Assembly (NCBI GenBank): GCA_002336035.1
Contig: DDED01000166.1
Span: 1-9,855, forward strand
Source of the DNA: Cellvibrionales bacterium UBA1963
Lineage (GTDB): Bacteria; Pseudomonadota; Gammaproteobacteria; Pseudomonadales; UBA7434
Length of the DNA stretch: 9,855 bases
Direction: 5' to 3'
How positions within the stretch are numbered: the first letter of the stretch is position 1; each line of letters starts with the position of its first letter. The position numbers and the translations under genes are program-made. Under the pieces are notes generated by a model. It did no database searches and was not told the origin of the DNA. It worked only from the letters and a program-made list of their open reading frames with translations. This document shows positions 1 through 6,588 of the stretch, in pieces.

Positions 1-184
1 CACCGTAGTCAACAAAAGCAGCTTCTAAGCTTGGCTCTACTCGAGTGATTTTACCTTTATAAATACTGGCTTTCTTTTGCACCCGGGTTCTATTTTCAAT
101 GTCGAGGTCATAAAGTTTTTGTCCATCGACCATGGCGACACGAAGTTCTTCGGGTTGCGTCGCGTTGATAAGCATGCGTTTCAT
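1..184 (-). CDS. rne: Ribonuclease E, N-terminal fragment (cut by window edge)
   Basis: Encodes the start of RNase E, the essential endoribonuclease that begins mRNA decay, processes rRNA and tRNA precursors, and scaffolds the degradosome at the inner membrane. Only 61 codons are inside the window. They begin MKRMLINATQPEELRVAMVD and continue through YDLDIENR, KKASIYKGKITRVEPSLEAA and FVDYG. This is the highly conserved N terminus of RNase E/G proteins, leading into the S1 RNA-binding domain. The MKRMLINA start and the length of what follows fit RNase E rather than RNase G. The ATG is at 184-182, with a modest purine-rich GAGAG Shine-Dalgarno about 7 nt upstream. The gene is divergent from rluC, as in many gammaproteobacteria. 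In E. coli, rne is autoregulated through hairpins in a long 5' leader, and similar structure lies upstream here. The catalytic site and C-terminal scaffold are outside the window. Confidence 0.97.
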   Translation of the reverse strand, partial: MKRMLINATQPEELRVAMVDGQKLYDLDIENRTRVQKKASIYKGKITRVEPSLEAAFVDYG

Positions 185-600
185 AATTGTCTCTCTTATT
201 CATATAGGCAGCACGTGCGACTATTCGCCAGTGATATCTAGCCATGCCAAAGATGCTTATCACAGTATTGTGAGCATCGTAAGAGAGTGGAAGCCAACTA
301 ATGACGGTGTTGACAATGAGAAATAGAAGAGGAATCCATAGCAGACGACGAGCAAGAGACTAATGCAGAGGAAGGAATCACATAGAAATCATGTGACTCT
401 TACCTGAACGCGGCCATCAAAGACGGCTTTTGGCAAGGTTATAGGGTATTTATGTCCCATTAAGCCAGTCATCGGGTGTTTGTGCTGCCCCGATTTAGCT
501 CGGCTTGCCATCATTAGTTGCCAGGTGAAAGAGGAATCTTCAGCTGGCAAACCTGTTGTTCTGTTAGCAATGCAGTGCATTGCGGTTAACGGTTACTGTT
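185..600 (-). promoter_or_regulatory. Probable long 5' leader of rne with several hairpins
   Basis: This non-coding stretch precedes rne and is unusually rich in inverted repeats. Three are clear. At 252-278, GATGCT pairs with AGCATC, with an inner CACA/TGTG stem, a 3-nt bulge and a 4-nt loop. At 375-399, GAATCACAT pairs with ATGTGACTC (one wobble) around a 7-nt loop. At 518-550, TTGCCAG pairs with CTGGCAA, with an inner AAGA/TCTT stem. In E. coli the rne transcript has a 361-nt leader whose hairpins bind RNase E and mediate feedback control (Rfam rne5). The position and length here fit that model. Homology of any single hairpin to E. coli hp2 or hp3 is inferred from position only. Confidence 0.5.
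567..583. repeat. Perfect 17-nt palindrome GCAATGCA-G-TGCATTGC
   Basis: Two perfect 8-bp arms flank a single central base. It lies just downstream of the candidate rne promoter. It could be a dimeric regulator's operator or the top of an RNA hairpin; a 1-nt loop would force the inner pairs open. No known regulator site was recognised. A short imperfect direct repeat, GGTTAAC/GGTTACT, follows at 584-597. Confidence 0.6.
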
Positions 601-608
601 GCATGAAA

Positions 609-636
609 AAAATATTCATGTCTTACTAAACATCAA
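609..636 (-). promoter_or_regulatory. Candidate sigma70 promoter for rne
   Basis: Read on the minus strand, TTGATG (636-631) and TATTTT (614-609) are separated by 16 bp. Each hexamer matches the consensus at four of six positions. Transcription from here would begin near 602 and give a leader of roughly 415 nt, similar in scale to the E. coli rne leader. The match is modest and the region is AT-rich, so chance is a real alternative. E. coli rne also has additional promoters further upstream. Confidence 0.28.
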
Positions 637-755
637 ACAGCGCTACTTTAATGGGCGTTGCTTAAACCGATAACTGATGATCTTCAATTACTCAGTGTCA
701 ACTTCGGCACGTCGTTATAAACGTTGGCGTGATTCGCACTCTCCGTTTTTTTTGG

Positions 756-805
756 CAACCAGCATGTTGGCTGGTTGGCTAACGTCGGTAGCTTATTGCT
801 ATCGA
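756..805. repeat. Tandem hairpin pair in the rne-rluC intergenic region
   Basis: The first hairpin is CAACCAGC (756-763) with GCTGGTTG (770-777), a perfect 8-bp stem with a 6-nt loop. The second is TCGGTAGC (785-792) with GCTATCGA (798-805), an 8-bp stem with one wobble and a 5-nt loop. A run of eight T lies before the pair on the plus strand (746-753). Neither strand shows hairpin-then-T order, so this is not a normal intrinsic terminator. It may be part of an extended rne leader or of a separate structured RNA. Confidence 0.5.
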
Positions 806-938
806 TGTGCTTAGACAGGAATCTGTTCTTGAGTTCACGTCTAAAAGGTTTTCACTGTGTACTACTAAATTTGTTAATGTTGCGTTTAAATCCTAAACCT
901 GTTGAAAACTAACAAGTAAGGTATGTTTTCTGCTCCCG

Positions 939-1253
939 TTGACAAATGAATTCTCACACTTAAGTGAAGGTATCAATGAGTCGTGCCATGAATCGAGAGG
1001 TCTTTTTTGGTTCGTGTTGGCTTCTGCCAGTAGTGGAACCGTGGTCTCGCTGGTGTCGAATGAACACGCACCAAGCAACACCTTTGAAAATGCCGCTAAG
1101 TGGTTTATACCCCAAGATGGCAGTTTTCGAATTATTATCACTGACCACGAAAGAGTTGTATTACAACAGTGCATCGATGCACGTTTCTCTCTTCATGGTT
1201 CCTTCAGTGCCGTTGGCCAAATCCAAATGCTCAACTTAGCCAATCGTAGCTAA
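939..1253 (+). CDS. Doubtful 104-codon hypothetical frame between rne and rluC
   Basis: The frame is open from just after a stop near 903 to a TAA at 1251-1253. The only early start is a TTG at 939, and the nearest AAGG-like sequence lies about 17 nt away, too far to act as a ribosome site. The predicted product has a mildly hydrophobic stretch near residues 22-39 (GLFWFVLASASSGTVVSLV) and a C-terminal part containing WFIPQDGSFRIIITDHERVV. I do not recognise a family. Codon choice is not clearly unlike coding sequence, but other long frames overlap the same bases on both strands, which weakens the case. An ATG at 923 gives only eight codons in another frame before TGA. It could be a pseudogene remnant, an atypical small protein or chance. 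Confidence 0.22.
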   Translation: MTNEFSHLSEGINESCHESRGLFWFVLASASSGTVVSLVSNEHAPSNTFENAAKWFIPQDGSFRIIITDHERVVLQQCIDARFSLHGSFSAVGQIQMLNLANRS

Positions 1254-1517
1254 AAGGAATTATAGCCTAACCAGAAAATTATGCCGGCATCATAACACGG
1301 CAGCCTCTGTTTTTTGTCATGCTATACGGCACGTCTTTGCACGGAGTTACATTCGACCAAAAGGCTTTATGAATGGGTAAGTACAATGGATTAATATCAG
1401 ACTCGCTTACCGTATCAAGTTCTATGTTAACATTATCCTTTAAGTACCTCAATTACCTATTATTTTATTGTCGAATTGCTTTTTGAGCCGATTCATTTTA
1501 TTCGAGGGGTATGTTTC
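1254..1517. other. Non-coding region upstream of rluC
   Basis: No gene was recognised. A TATTAT hexamer at 1458-1463 could be a -10 element for rluC, but no acceptable -35 is at the right distance. GGTAAG (1376-1381) and CTTACC (1406-1411) form a weak inverted repeat with a long loop. TGCCGGCA is a short palindrome near 1282. None of these is strong enough to name. Confidence 0.3.
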
Positions 1518-2453
1518 TTGATCGAAATACTGAAAAAAAGCGTTGAAATGGTAACCGTTGATGCCGATCATGCAGGGCAAAGGCTAGATAACTTTTTGAT
1601 GGCTCGGTTGCGTAATCTACCGCGTTCCCGTCTTTATCGCATACTTAGGAAGGGCGAGGTTCGCGTAAATAAAGGGAGAGTTAAGCAAAGTTATCGGCTA
1701 ATCGAAGGAGATGTCGTAAGAATTCCTCCCGTTAAAATCACACCAAAACCCATTATTCCCGGCGTTTCGCCGCAGTTTGAGCGTTTATTGAACGACTCAG
1801 TGCTGTTCGAAGATGAGCAATTATTGGTCATTAATAAACCGCCCGGTCTGGCAGTGCACGGTGGCAGTGGGCTGGCACTTGGCCTGATAGAAGCTTTACG
1901 CCAGATCCGTTCAGAATGTAAATTTTTAGAATTAGTGCATCGACTGGACCGAGATACGTCTGGCTGTCTGGTGGTAGCCAAAAAACGATCAGCTTTATTG
2001 GCTTGTCACGCTTCATTACGTGACAAGCAGGCTAAGAAGACTTATATGGCTTTAGCTAACGGCCGTTGGCCCGCAGGCTTGGATGTGATCAATGCGCCTT
2101 TAAGAAAAAATGTTCTCCAATCAGGTGAGCGCATCGTTGTTGCGGCAGCAGACGGCAAACCTTCTGAGACCCGGTTTCAATTAATTGAGCATTTTGACAA
2201 CTACAGTTTAGTCAAAGCGATGCCAATCACGGGTCGGACCCACCAGATTCGTGTTCATGCCAAAGTTGCTGGCCATCCTCTTTGTGGCGACAAGAAATAT
2301 GGCCTGCAAGAAACTAACCAAGCCTTGGCGCAACAAAGCTTTAAAGGTTTGTTTTTACATGCGATGGCTATTGATATTGCTTACGGTGACGGACAATTGC
2401 AGGTAGAATGCGATCTCCCTGATCAATGGCAGAGGTTATTGTCCAGATTGTAG
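1518..2453 (+). CDS. rluC: 23S rRNA pseudouridine synthase RluC
   Basis: Converts uridines 955, 2504 and 2580 (E. coli numbering) of 23S rRNA to pseudouridine during large-subunit assembly in the cytoplasm. The predicted 311-residue protein matches RluC in order. An N-terminal S4 RNA-binding domain (about residues 19-75) includes GQRLDNFL and YRILRKGEVRVNKGRVK. The RluA-type catalytic domain follows with INKPPGLAVHGGSG. The signature HRLDRDTSG at 141-149 contains the catalytic aspartate at 144. LQSGERIV, GKPSETRF and GRTHQIRVH come after it. The TTG start at 1518 is chosen because GAGGGG (1504-1509) is a good Shine-Dalgarno 8 nt upstream and the length suits the family (E. coli 319). An upstream TTG at 1476 and a downstream ATG at 1548 remain possible. 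It begins a plus-strand run with the HAD phosphatase and sppA. Confidence 0.95.
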   Translation: MIEILKKSVEMVTVDADHAGQRLDNFLMARLRNLPRSRLYRILRKGEVRVNKGRVKQSYRLIEGDVVRIPPVKITPKPIIPGVSPQFERLLNDSVLFEDEQLLVINKPPGLAVHGGSGLALGLIEALRQIRSECKFLELVHRLDRDTSGCLVVAKKRSALLACHASLRDKQAKKTYMALANGRWPAGLDVINAPLRKNVLQSGERIVVAAADGKPSETRFQLIEHFDNYSLVKAMPITGRTHQIRVHAKVAGHPLCGDKKYGLQETNQALAQQSFKGLFLHAMAIDIAYGDGQLQVECDLPDQWQRLLSRL

Positions 2454-2501
2454 GGTCGTTTTTGCTTTTTAGAGGCTCATGGTGATCATGAGAAAATAAC
2501 C

Positions 2502-3158
2502 GTGTTATTTATTTTTGATTGGGATGGGACATTAGCCGATAGTCGCGAGCAGATTGTTGAGTCGATGCAGGCTGCCATTGATAGTTTACATTGGCCTGCA
2601 AGAACTGATCGACAGTGTGCCGACATGATTGGTCTCGGATTACAACAAACTGCGCAAGCTTTATACCCCGCTCGAACATTTGTCGATTATCAGCGATTTG
2701 CAGAGCATTATTCAGCCCATTATGCTCGATTAAAAGACAAGCACGGTGCAACACGTTTTTTCCCATCGGCCCTTGAAACCTTATCTGAGTTAAAGTCAAG
2801 AGGCCACTTATTGGCCGTTGCCACAGGTAAGAGTCGTAAAGGTCTTGACCGACTACTGGTGGCTGACGGCCTTAAAATGATGTTTGATGCTTCACGAACT
2901 GCAGATAAAACGGCGTCTAAACCGAATCCAATGATGCTGCAGCAACTTCTAAGTGAAACTCATACGCCGCTTGCTGAGGCGGTGATGATTGGCGATACTA
3001 GTTACGATCTTGAAATGGCTCAGCGTATGGGCATGATCAGTATAGGTGTTGATTGGGGTATGCACAGTATTGAATGTTTGTCAGCGTATGCGCCCGTTAA
3101 CATACTCAGTGGTTTTGATCAGTTACTGTCTTGGGAGGCAGAGCATAAGAATAGCTAA
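2502..3158 (+). CDS. HAD-IA family phosphatase, phosphoglycolate-phosphatase-like
   Basis: A cytoplasmic haloacid-dehalogenase superfamily hydrolase, probably acting on a small phosphorylated metabolite. The substrate cannot be told from sequence. All four HAD motifs are visible in the 218-residue product. Motif I is DWDGTLADS, with the nucleophile Asp6 and the acid/base Asp8. Motif II is the Thr in AVATGKS (Thr108). Motif III is Lys140 in SKPNPMML. Motif IV is GDTSYDL, with Asp165 and Asp169 for magnesium. A helical cap of about 65 residues between motifs I and II marks subclass I. The start is GTG at 2502, since the conserved N terminus begins right there; no strong Shine-Dalgarno is seen. 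A seven-codon frame (ATG 2479 to TAA 2497-2499) ends 2 nt before it and might couple translation. It lies 48 nt after rluC and 68 nt before sppA; an uncharacterised HAD gene in this spot is typical of the block. Confidence 0.92.
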   Translation: MLFIFDWDGTLADSREQIVESMQAAIDSLHWPARTDRQCADMIGLGLQQTAQALYPARTFVDYQRFAEHYSAHYARLKDKHGATRFFPSALETLSELKSRGHLLAVATGKSRKGLDRLLVADGLKMMFDASRTADKTASKPNPMMLQQLLSETHTPLAEAVMIGDTSYDLEMAQRMGMISIGVDWGMHSIECLSAYAPVNILSGFDQLLSWEAEHKNS

Positions 3159-3226
3159 TCACGGTTGTTGAACCTTAATCGTCGATTGCTCGTATTTATA
3201 GTAGTGTTTACAAGGAGATATTCCAG

Positions 3227-4198
3227 GTGTTTGAAACTACGTCATCCAATGACCGTGAAAGTAATTCAGCGTCGCCCACTAAACAAGAGTGGCAAATTTT
3301 AGAAAAAGTTGCGACCGCTTCGGTAACTGAGCAGCGTAAAGCTCGCCGCTGGGGTATTTTCTTTAAATTATTAACCTTCCTTTACTTGTTCGTGATTATA
3401 GCGTCTCTTTTGCCCACTGAAGGCAGTTTAGGCCCCGTTTATGACGAACATGTCGCATTGGTCTCGCTTAATGGCATCATTGCTGCTGATTCGCCTGCTA
3501 ATGCTAATACGGTCGTCGCTGGTTTGCGCGATGCGTTTGCCGATACGAACTCAAAAGCGGTTATTTTATCGATTAACTCACCCGGTGGCAGCCCAGTCCA
3601 ATCAGGCTATATCAATGATGAGATTTATCGCTTAAAAGCGCTTCATCCCGATAAAAAATTGTATGCAGTGATTGCCGATCTTGGTGCTTCTGGCGGTTAT
3701 TATGTGGCGGCTGCAGCTGACGAAATTTATGCCGATAAGGCCAGTCTCGTTGGCTCTATCGGTGTGATTAGTGCGGGTTTTGGTTTCGACAAGCTCATCG
3801 AGAAAATTGGCATTGAACGACGCCTTTACAGCGCGGGCGAAAGCAAGGCCTTTTTAGATGCATTTAGTGCTCAAAAAGAGCAAGACGTGACGTTTTGGCA
3901 GTCAGTTTTAGCGGATACTCATGCACAGTTTATTGAAGTGGTAAAACGAGGCAGAGGTGGGCGCTTGATAGATGATCCGGCGATTTTCTCTGGGTTAATA
4001 TGGACCGGCGAGGGCGCTTTAGAAAAGGGCCTAATTGATGGTCTTGGCAGTGCCGGGTTTGTGGCTCGTGAGGTGATAGGGGTTGAGGATGTAATAGATT
4101 ACACTGTTGAGCCGAACCCTTTTGAGCAATTTGCCAAGCGTATTGGCGCAAATTTTGCCTTAGGCATTAGTGCCATCGTGGCGCCGCAACTTCGTTAG
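3227..4198 (+). CDS. sppA: Signal peptide peptidase SppA (short, single-domain type), S49 family
   Basis: A membrane-anchored serine protease of family S49 that degrades cleaved signal peptides and probably other membrane debris, with its active site facing the periplasm. The 323-residue product is the short form, like Bacillus and Pseudomonas SppA, not the 67-kDa duplicated E. coli form. A cytoplasmic leader of about 43 residues contains EQRKARRWG. One transmembrane segment follows at about 44-62. The protease domain carries INSPGGSPVQSG, the nucleophile Ser155 in GASGGYYVA, and VGSIGVISAGFGF. The probable general-base lysine is Lys207 in GESKAFLDAFS. The GTG start is supported by AAGGAG (3212-3217) 9 nt upstream. 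A TATAGT hexamer at 3197-3202 may allow a separate promoter, though its -35 is poor. The stop codon directly abuts the stop of the convergent kinase gene. Confidence 0.95.
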   Translation: MFETTSSNDRESNSASPTKQEWQILEKVATASVTEQRKARRWGIFFKLLTFLYLFVIIASLLPTEGSLGPVYDEHVALVSLNGIIAADSPANANTVVAGLRDAFADTNSKAVILSINSPGGSPVQSGYINDEIYRLKALHPDKKLYAVIADLGASGGYYVAAAADEIYADKASLVGSIGVISAGFGFDKLIEKIGIERRLYSAGESKAFLDAFSAQKEQDVTFWQSVLADTHAQFIEVVKRGRGGRLIDDPAIFSGLIWTGEGALEKGLIDGLGSAGFVAREVIGVEDVIDYTVEPNPFEQFAKRIGANFALGISAIVAPQLR

Positions 4199-5536
4199 TT
4201 AATGGTCTTTTGACAGGGGTAATACTACGCCAATGCAAAGTCCTTCACGGGTATTGCTGGCATTCACTTTTCCTGAGTGCCTAGCCATTACCCGTTGAAC
4301 AATCGCGAGTCCAATGCCGTAGCCGCCCGTGTCTCGATTGCGCGCACGATCAACCCGATAAAACGGTTCGAAAATGTGGTCTATTTCGTTTTCTGGCACA
4401 CCGTCTCCCTGATCAATAATGCGAACATCTACGGCCGAGTTATTTTTCAGATGAGGGGTAATGCTGATAGTTACCTTGGTGTTATTGCGAGTATAGTGAA
4501 TAGCATTACGAATAATATTTTCAAATGCACTGTGCAGTTGCTCTACGGCTGCAGTCACTAGGGCTTCTTTGTAATCAGATTTAAGCAACAACGTTACGCC
4601 TTTTACTTCCGCTTCAATAGTGCCGTCTTCAATGATTGAGTCTATCAGTTCAACAAGGTCGACCGTGTCATTTAACGGGGCACCGTCATCGGGCATGGTT
4701 AATAGCTGACTTATTAATTCGTTAAGTCGTTGCGACTCCCGCTCAATTCGATCTAACTGGACACTGTTGACTTTTTGACGGGCGATTTCTAAAGCAATTT
4801 GCAAGCGTGCTAACGGTGAGCGTAATTCATGCGAAATGTCTCTCACCAATCGATTTTGACTTTTCTTGCTGGCTTCAAGTGTCGAAGCCATCTGATTAAA
4901 ATCATGCCCTAGGTTTGATAATTCATCATTTTTACTTAAATGAGTAAGATGGGCTCGGGCAGTTAAATCTCCTTTTGCAAGTGCTCTTGCGGCCACGCTC
5001 AACCGTTCGATATTTCGGGTTAAATAGCGAGCCAGAACATAACAAATCAAAGCGCTGGCTAATAATCCGAGCACCAATTGAGTGCCAACACTGCTAATTA
5101 ATTCACGCGCTTTAAAGAGATTGGGGCTTGGCATATCGAGTACGAATTGGATTTCTTGGCCATTAATAGAGCGTTCCTTGCGACCAATTCTTAATCGGCT
5201 AAAACTCGATTTGCTGCTGTAGTGGGTATTGGTTAATGCGGTAAATAATGCCTGTATTTCGGTGCTGAAAAGGGGCCTGCTCAAGGGGCTTTTCCCGGTA
5301 TAAACGACAAATAAATTGATGTCGTTTTCAGCCAATTGACGTTGCCAAGCGTCAATCTCATCTGGCAGTCGACGAGCAATGAACACCGAGCGATCAATGA
5401 TTTTAATGGGCGTTAAGCCTTGCAGGTCGCTGGGGCTTTGGAGGCTCAGACGATGGCTTAAATAAACACCCCCGACACCTAGAATTAAACTAGAAAACCA
5501 AAAGCCGATAAATATTTTCCAATACAAACTAATCAT
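4199..5536 (-). CDS. CpxA-type sensor histidine kinase
   Basis: An inner-membrane sensor kinase that probably phosphorylates the regulator encoded just upstream in response to envelope conditions. The 445-residue product has a first transmembrane segment at about 5-25, a periplasmic sensor region of about 120 residues and a second transmembrane segment at about 148-170. A HAMP domain spans about 171-223. The dimerisation and phosphoacceptor motif is DISHELRSPLARLQ, with His236. The N box is ENIIRNAIHY (339-348), the G1 box DQGDGVPE (375-382) and the G2 box GGYGIGLAI (404-412). All catalytic motifs look intact. I chose the ATG at 5536 because MISLYWKIFIGFW is the usual family start and a GGGA lies 10 nt upstream. 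An ATG at 5560 adds eight residues but has no ribosome site. The HAMP/H-box layout resembles CpxA; the signal is unknown because the sensor region is not recognisable. Confidence 0.9.
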   Translation of the reverse strand: MISLYWKIFIGFWFSSLILGVGGVYLSHRLSLQSPSDLQGLTPIKIIDRSVFIARRLPDEIDAWQRQLAENDINLFVVYTGKSPLSRPLFSTEIQALFTALTNTHYSSKSSFSRLRIGRKERSINGQEIQFVLDMPSPNLFKARELISSVGTQLVLGLLASALICYVLARYLTRNIERLSVAARALAKGDLTARAHLTHLSKNDELSNLGHDFNQMASTLEASKKSQNRLVRDISHELRSPLARLQIALEIARQKVNSVQLDRIERESQRLNELISQLLTMPDDGAPLNDTVDLVELIDSIIEDGTIEAEVKGVTLLLKSDYKEALVTAAVEQLHSAFENIIRNAIHYTRNNTKVTISITPHLKNNSAVDVRIIDQGDGVPENEIDHIFEPFYRVDRARNRDTGGYGIGLAIVQRVMARHSGKVNASNTREGLCIGVVLPLSKDH

Positions 5537-5537
5537 A

Positions 5538-5621
5538 TTAATTGGTTCCCACGTCCACATTGATTGCTTTTTGGAGAAAAAAATGAAGCGAGTGAGGGGC
5601 GAGTTTTAATCGTTCTGTCAT
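5538..5621 (-). CDS. Possible 27-codon leader peptide between regulator and kinase
   Basis: The ATG (5621-5619) lies 4 nt after the regulator's stop codon. The frame runs 27 codons to a TAA (5540-5538), ending one base before the kinase ATG at 5536. The order stop-ATG-frame-stop-ATG would allow translational coupling across the gap between the two genes. No Shine-Dalgarno is visible, the peptide (starting MTERLKLAPHS) has no recognised domain, and a frame this short can arise by chance. Confidence 0.15.
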   Translation of the reverse strand: MTERLKLAPHSLHFFLQKAINVDVGTN

Positions 5622-5625
5622 CGGT

Positions 5626-6342
5626 CTATACGCTCTTGTCATTGATAAAAATATAGCCGGAACCACGGACCGTTTTAATCAATTCTAGATTCTCTCGGTA
5701 GGCACTGATTTTTTTCCGAATGCTACTGATATGAACATCAATACTACGATCATAGCGAGTGTGCTTTCTATTCAATGCAATTTCAGTTAGTTGCTCTTTA
5801 GTGACCACTTGCCCCGCGCGCTCCATAAGTGCATGCAAGGTATTAAACTCGGCACTGGTCAGTGTTAAGAGGTTATTGCCGACGCTTACCTGACGATTGC
5901 CGCTGTCGAGCCGTATGTCATGAAGCTCAAAAACCAAGACTGCCTTTTTTTTCGTCATGGTGGTTTCGGTTCGTCGTAAAATGGCCCTAAGTCTAGCGAG
6001 CAGTTCTCTTGGGTTGCAGGGCTTGGGCAAATAATCATCGGCGCCGGATTCAAGCCCGACAATACGGTCAATGTCATCTCCTCGTGCCGTTAACATGAGA
6101 ACTGGGGTTGATGAAAAATGCCTTAAACGTTGCAATATATCCAAGCCCTGTAGGCCTGGTAACATAAAGTCTAATACGATAGCGTCAAACGCTTTTTTCT
6201 CTTGGTGTTGGTTCTGCAGAAGCTTAATAGCTTCTAAACCGTCATGAATCACAGTGATATTGAGATTTTCGTGGCTTAAGTATTCACTTAATAATTCACA
6301 AAGTTCAATGTCGTCATCAATAATAAGGATGTTGTGAGTCAT
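5626..6342 (-). CDS. CpxR-type OmpR-family response regulator
   Basis: A DNA-binding response regulator, the likely partner of the kinase downstream. The 238-residue product has a receiver domain (about 1-122) with acidic residues Asp9-Asp11, phosphoacceptor Asp58 in VLDFMLPG, Thr85 in MLTARG and Lys107 in LPKPC. The usual PKPF is PKPC here, a mild difference. A winged-helix domain (about 135-235) includes LTSAEFNTLHALMERAGQVV, then TRYDRSIDVHISSIRKKI, and ends with IKTVRGSGYIFI. The recognition-helix region (DRSIDVHISSIRKK) closely follows that of E. coli CpxR (DRAIDMHISNLRRK, recalled). The ATG at 6342 has AGGA about 7 nt upstream. It is the first gene of a two-gene operon with the kinase, 89 nt apart. 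A perfect CpxR-type box lies in the intergenic region upstream, which supports the family call. Orthology with enteric CpxR is inferred, so no symbol is given. Confidence 0.92.
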   Translation of the reverse strand: MTHNILIIDDDIELCELLSEYLSHENLNITVIHDGLEAIKLLQNQHQEKKAFDAIVLDFMLPGLQGLDILQRLRHFSSTPVLMLTARGDDIDRIVGLESGADDYLPKPCNPRELLARLRAILRRTETTMTKKKAVLVFELHDIRLDSGNRQVSVGNNLLTLTSAEFNTLHALMERAGQVVTKEQLTEIALNRKHTRYDRSIDVHISSIRKKISAYRENLELIKTVRGSGYIFINDKSV

Positions 6343-6360
6343 GATTTTTCCTATGGGTTC

Positions 6361-6376
6361 GTCAATTAAAGGTCAA
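6361..6376. repeat. Direct repeat GTCAA-N6-GTCAA in the regulator leader
   Basis: Two GTCAA pentamers with an 11-bp period lie between the predicted start of transcription of the regulator gene and its ATG. An 11-bp direct repeat is the usual geometry for OmpR/PhoB-family sites, although the sequence is not the CpxR consensus. It could be a repressing autoregulatory site, or chance. Confidence 0.25.
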
Positions 6377-6407
6377 TAACTCTTGCTCGTTACTCGATAA
6401 CGTTTTT

Positions 6408-6436
6408 ATTATAGCTTGCCTGAGGATCATCGTTGT
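6408..6436 (-). promoter_or_regulatory. Promoter of the CpxR/CpxA-type operon
   Basis: Read on the minus strand, a perfect TATAAT (6413-6408) lies about 65 nt before the regulator ATG. The predicted start of transcription is near 6401, giving a leader of about 60 nt. The sequence 17 bp upstream (ACAACG, 6436-6431) is a poor -35, which would suit a promoter that needs an activator. A degenerate GTTAA-N5-TGAAA (6438-6452) sits at about -44 but matches the CpxR consensus poorly. Confidence 0.45.
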
Positions 6437-6460
6437 AGTTAAGTTGATGAAACGCGCATC

Positions 6461-6483
6461 AAAAAAAAACCCGCCGAGGCGAG
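6461..6483 (-). terminator. Intrinsic terminator, minus strand
   Basis: On the minus strand, CTCGC (6483-6479) pairs with GCGGG (6474-6470) around a 4-nt loop, with one wobble, followed directly by nine T (6469-6461). It would end transcripts coming from maf, whose stop codon is about 170 nt upstream, or a shorter RNA starting between them. It also insulates the regulator promoter at 6436-6408. Confidence 0.7.
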
Positions 6484-6588
6484 TCTAAGTCTGTGTGGAG
6501 TTTTTACCTGGATGAACGAACATTTAATGCACGATTGAAAGGGACTGCTCAAAAGGTTTATTTATGCTGGAGTCATAAAAAACCGTAT
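6461..6588 (-). ncRNA. Candidate Cpx-controlled small RNA (or maf 3' UTR)
   Basis: The gap between maf and the regulator gene carries, in minus-strand order, a CpxR-type box (6647-6633), a -10-like GATAAT (6600-6595) and an intrinsic terminator with a nine-T tail (6483-6461). The box centre would be at about -52 from a start near 6588, a position suited to activation. The resulting RNA would be about 128 nt. Only trivial frames of 4 and 12 codons are present. A terminator U-tract is typical of Hfq-bound small RNAs. The -35 is poor. The alternative is simply the maf 3' untranslated region. Confidence 0.3.

Noticed and set aside
389..580. A 63-codon minus-strand frame within the rne leader
   Set aside because: It runs straight through the leader hairpins, has no Shine-Dalgarno and no recognised domain; structured RNA explains the region better.
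893..1174. A 93-codon minus-strand frame opposite the doubtful plus-strand frame
   Set aside because: No convincing ribosome site, no recognisable domain, and rich in Cys and His as expected of an antisense shadow. It is weaker than the plus-strand candidate.
1282..1320. GCCG/CGGC repeat followed by a T-run as a terminator on the plus strand
   Set aside because: The stem is short with an 11-nt loop, and about nine bases separate it from the T-run; no upstream gene clearly needs it.
2479..2499. Six-residue leader frame (MVIMRK) ending 2 nt before the HAD phosphatase GTG
   Set aside because: Too short to separate from chance; noted in the gene entry as a possible coupling element only.
6438..6452. 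GTTAA-N5-TGAAA near the -35 of the regulator promoter as a second CpxR box
   Set aside because: Only seven of ten defined positions match; the position is suitable, but the match is too loose to call.
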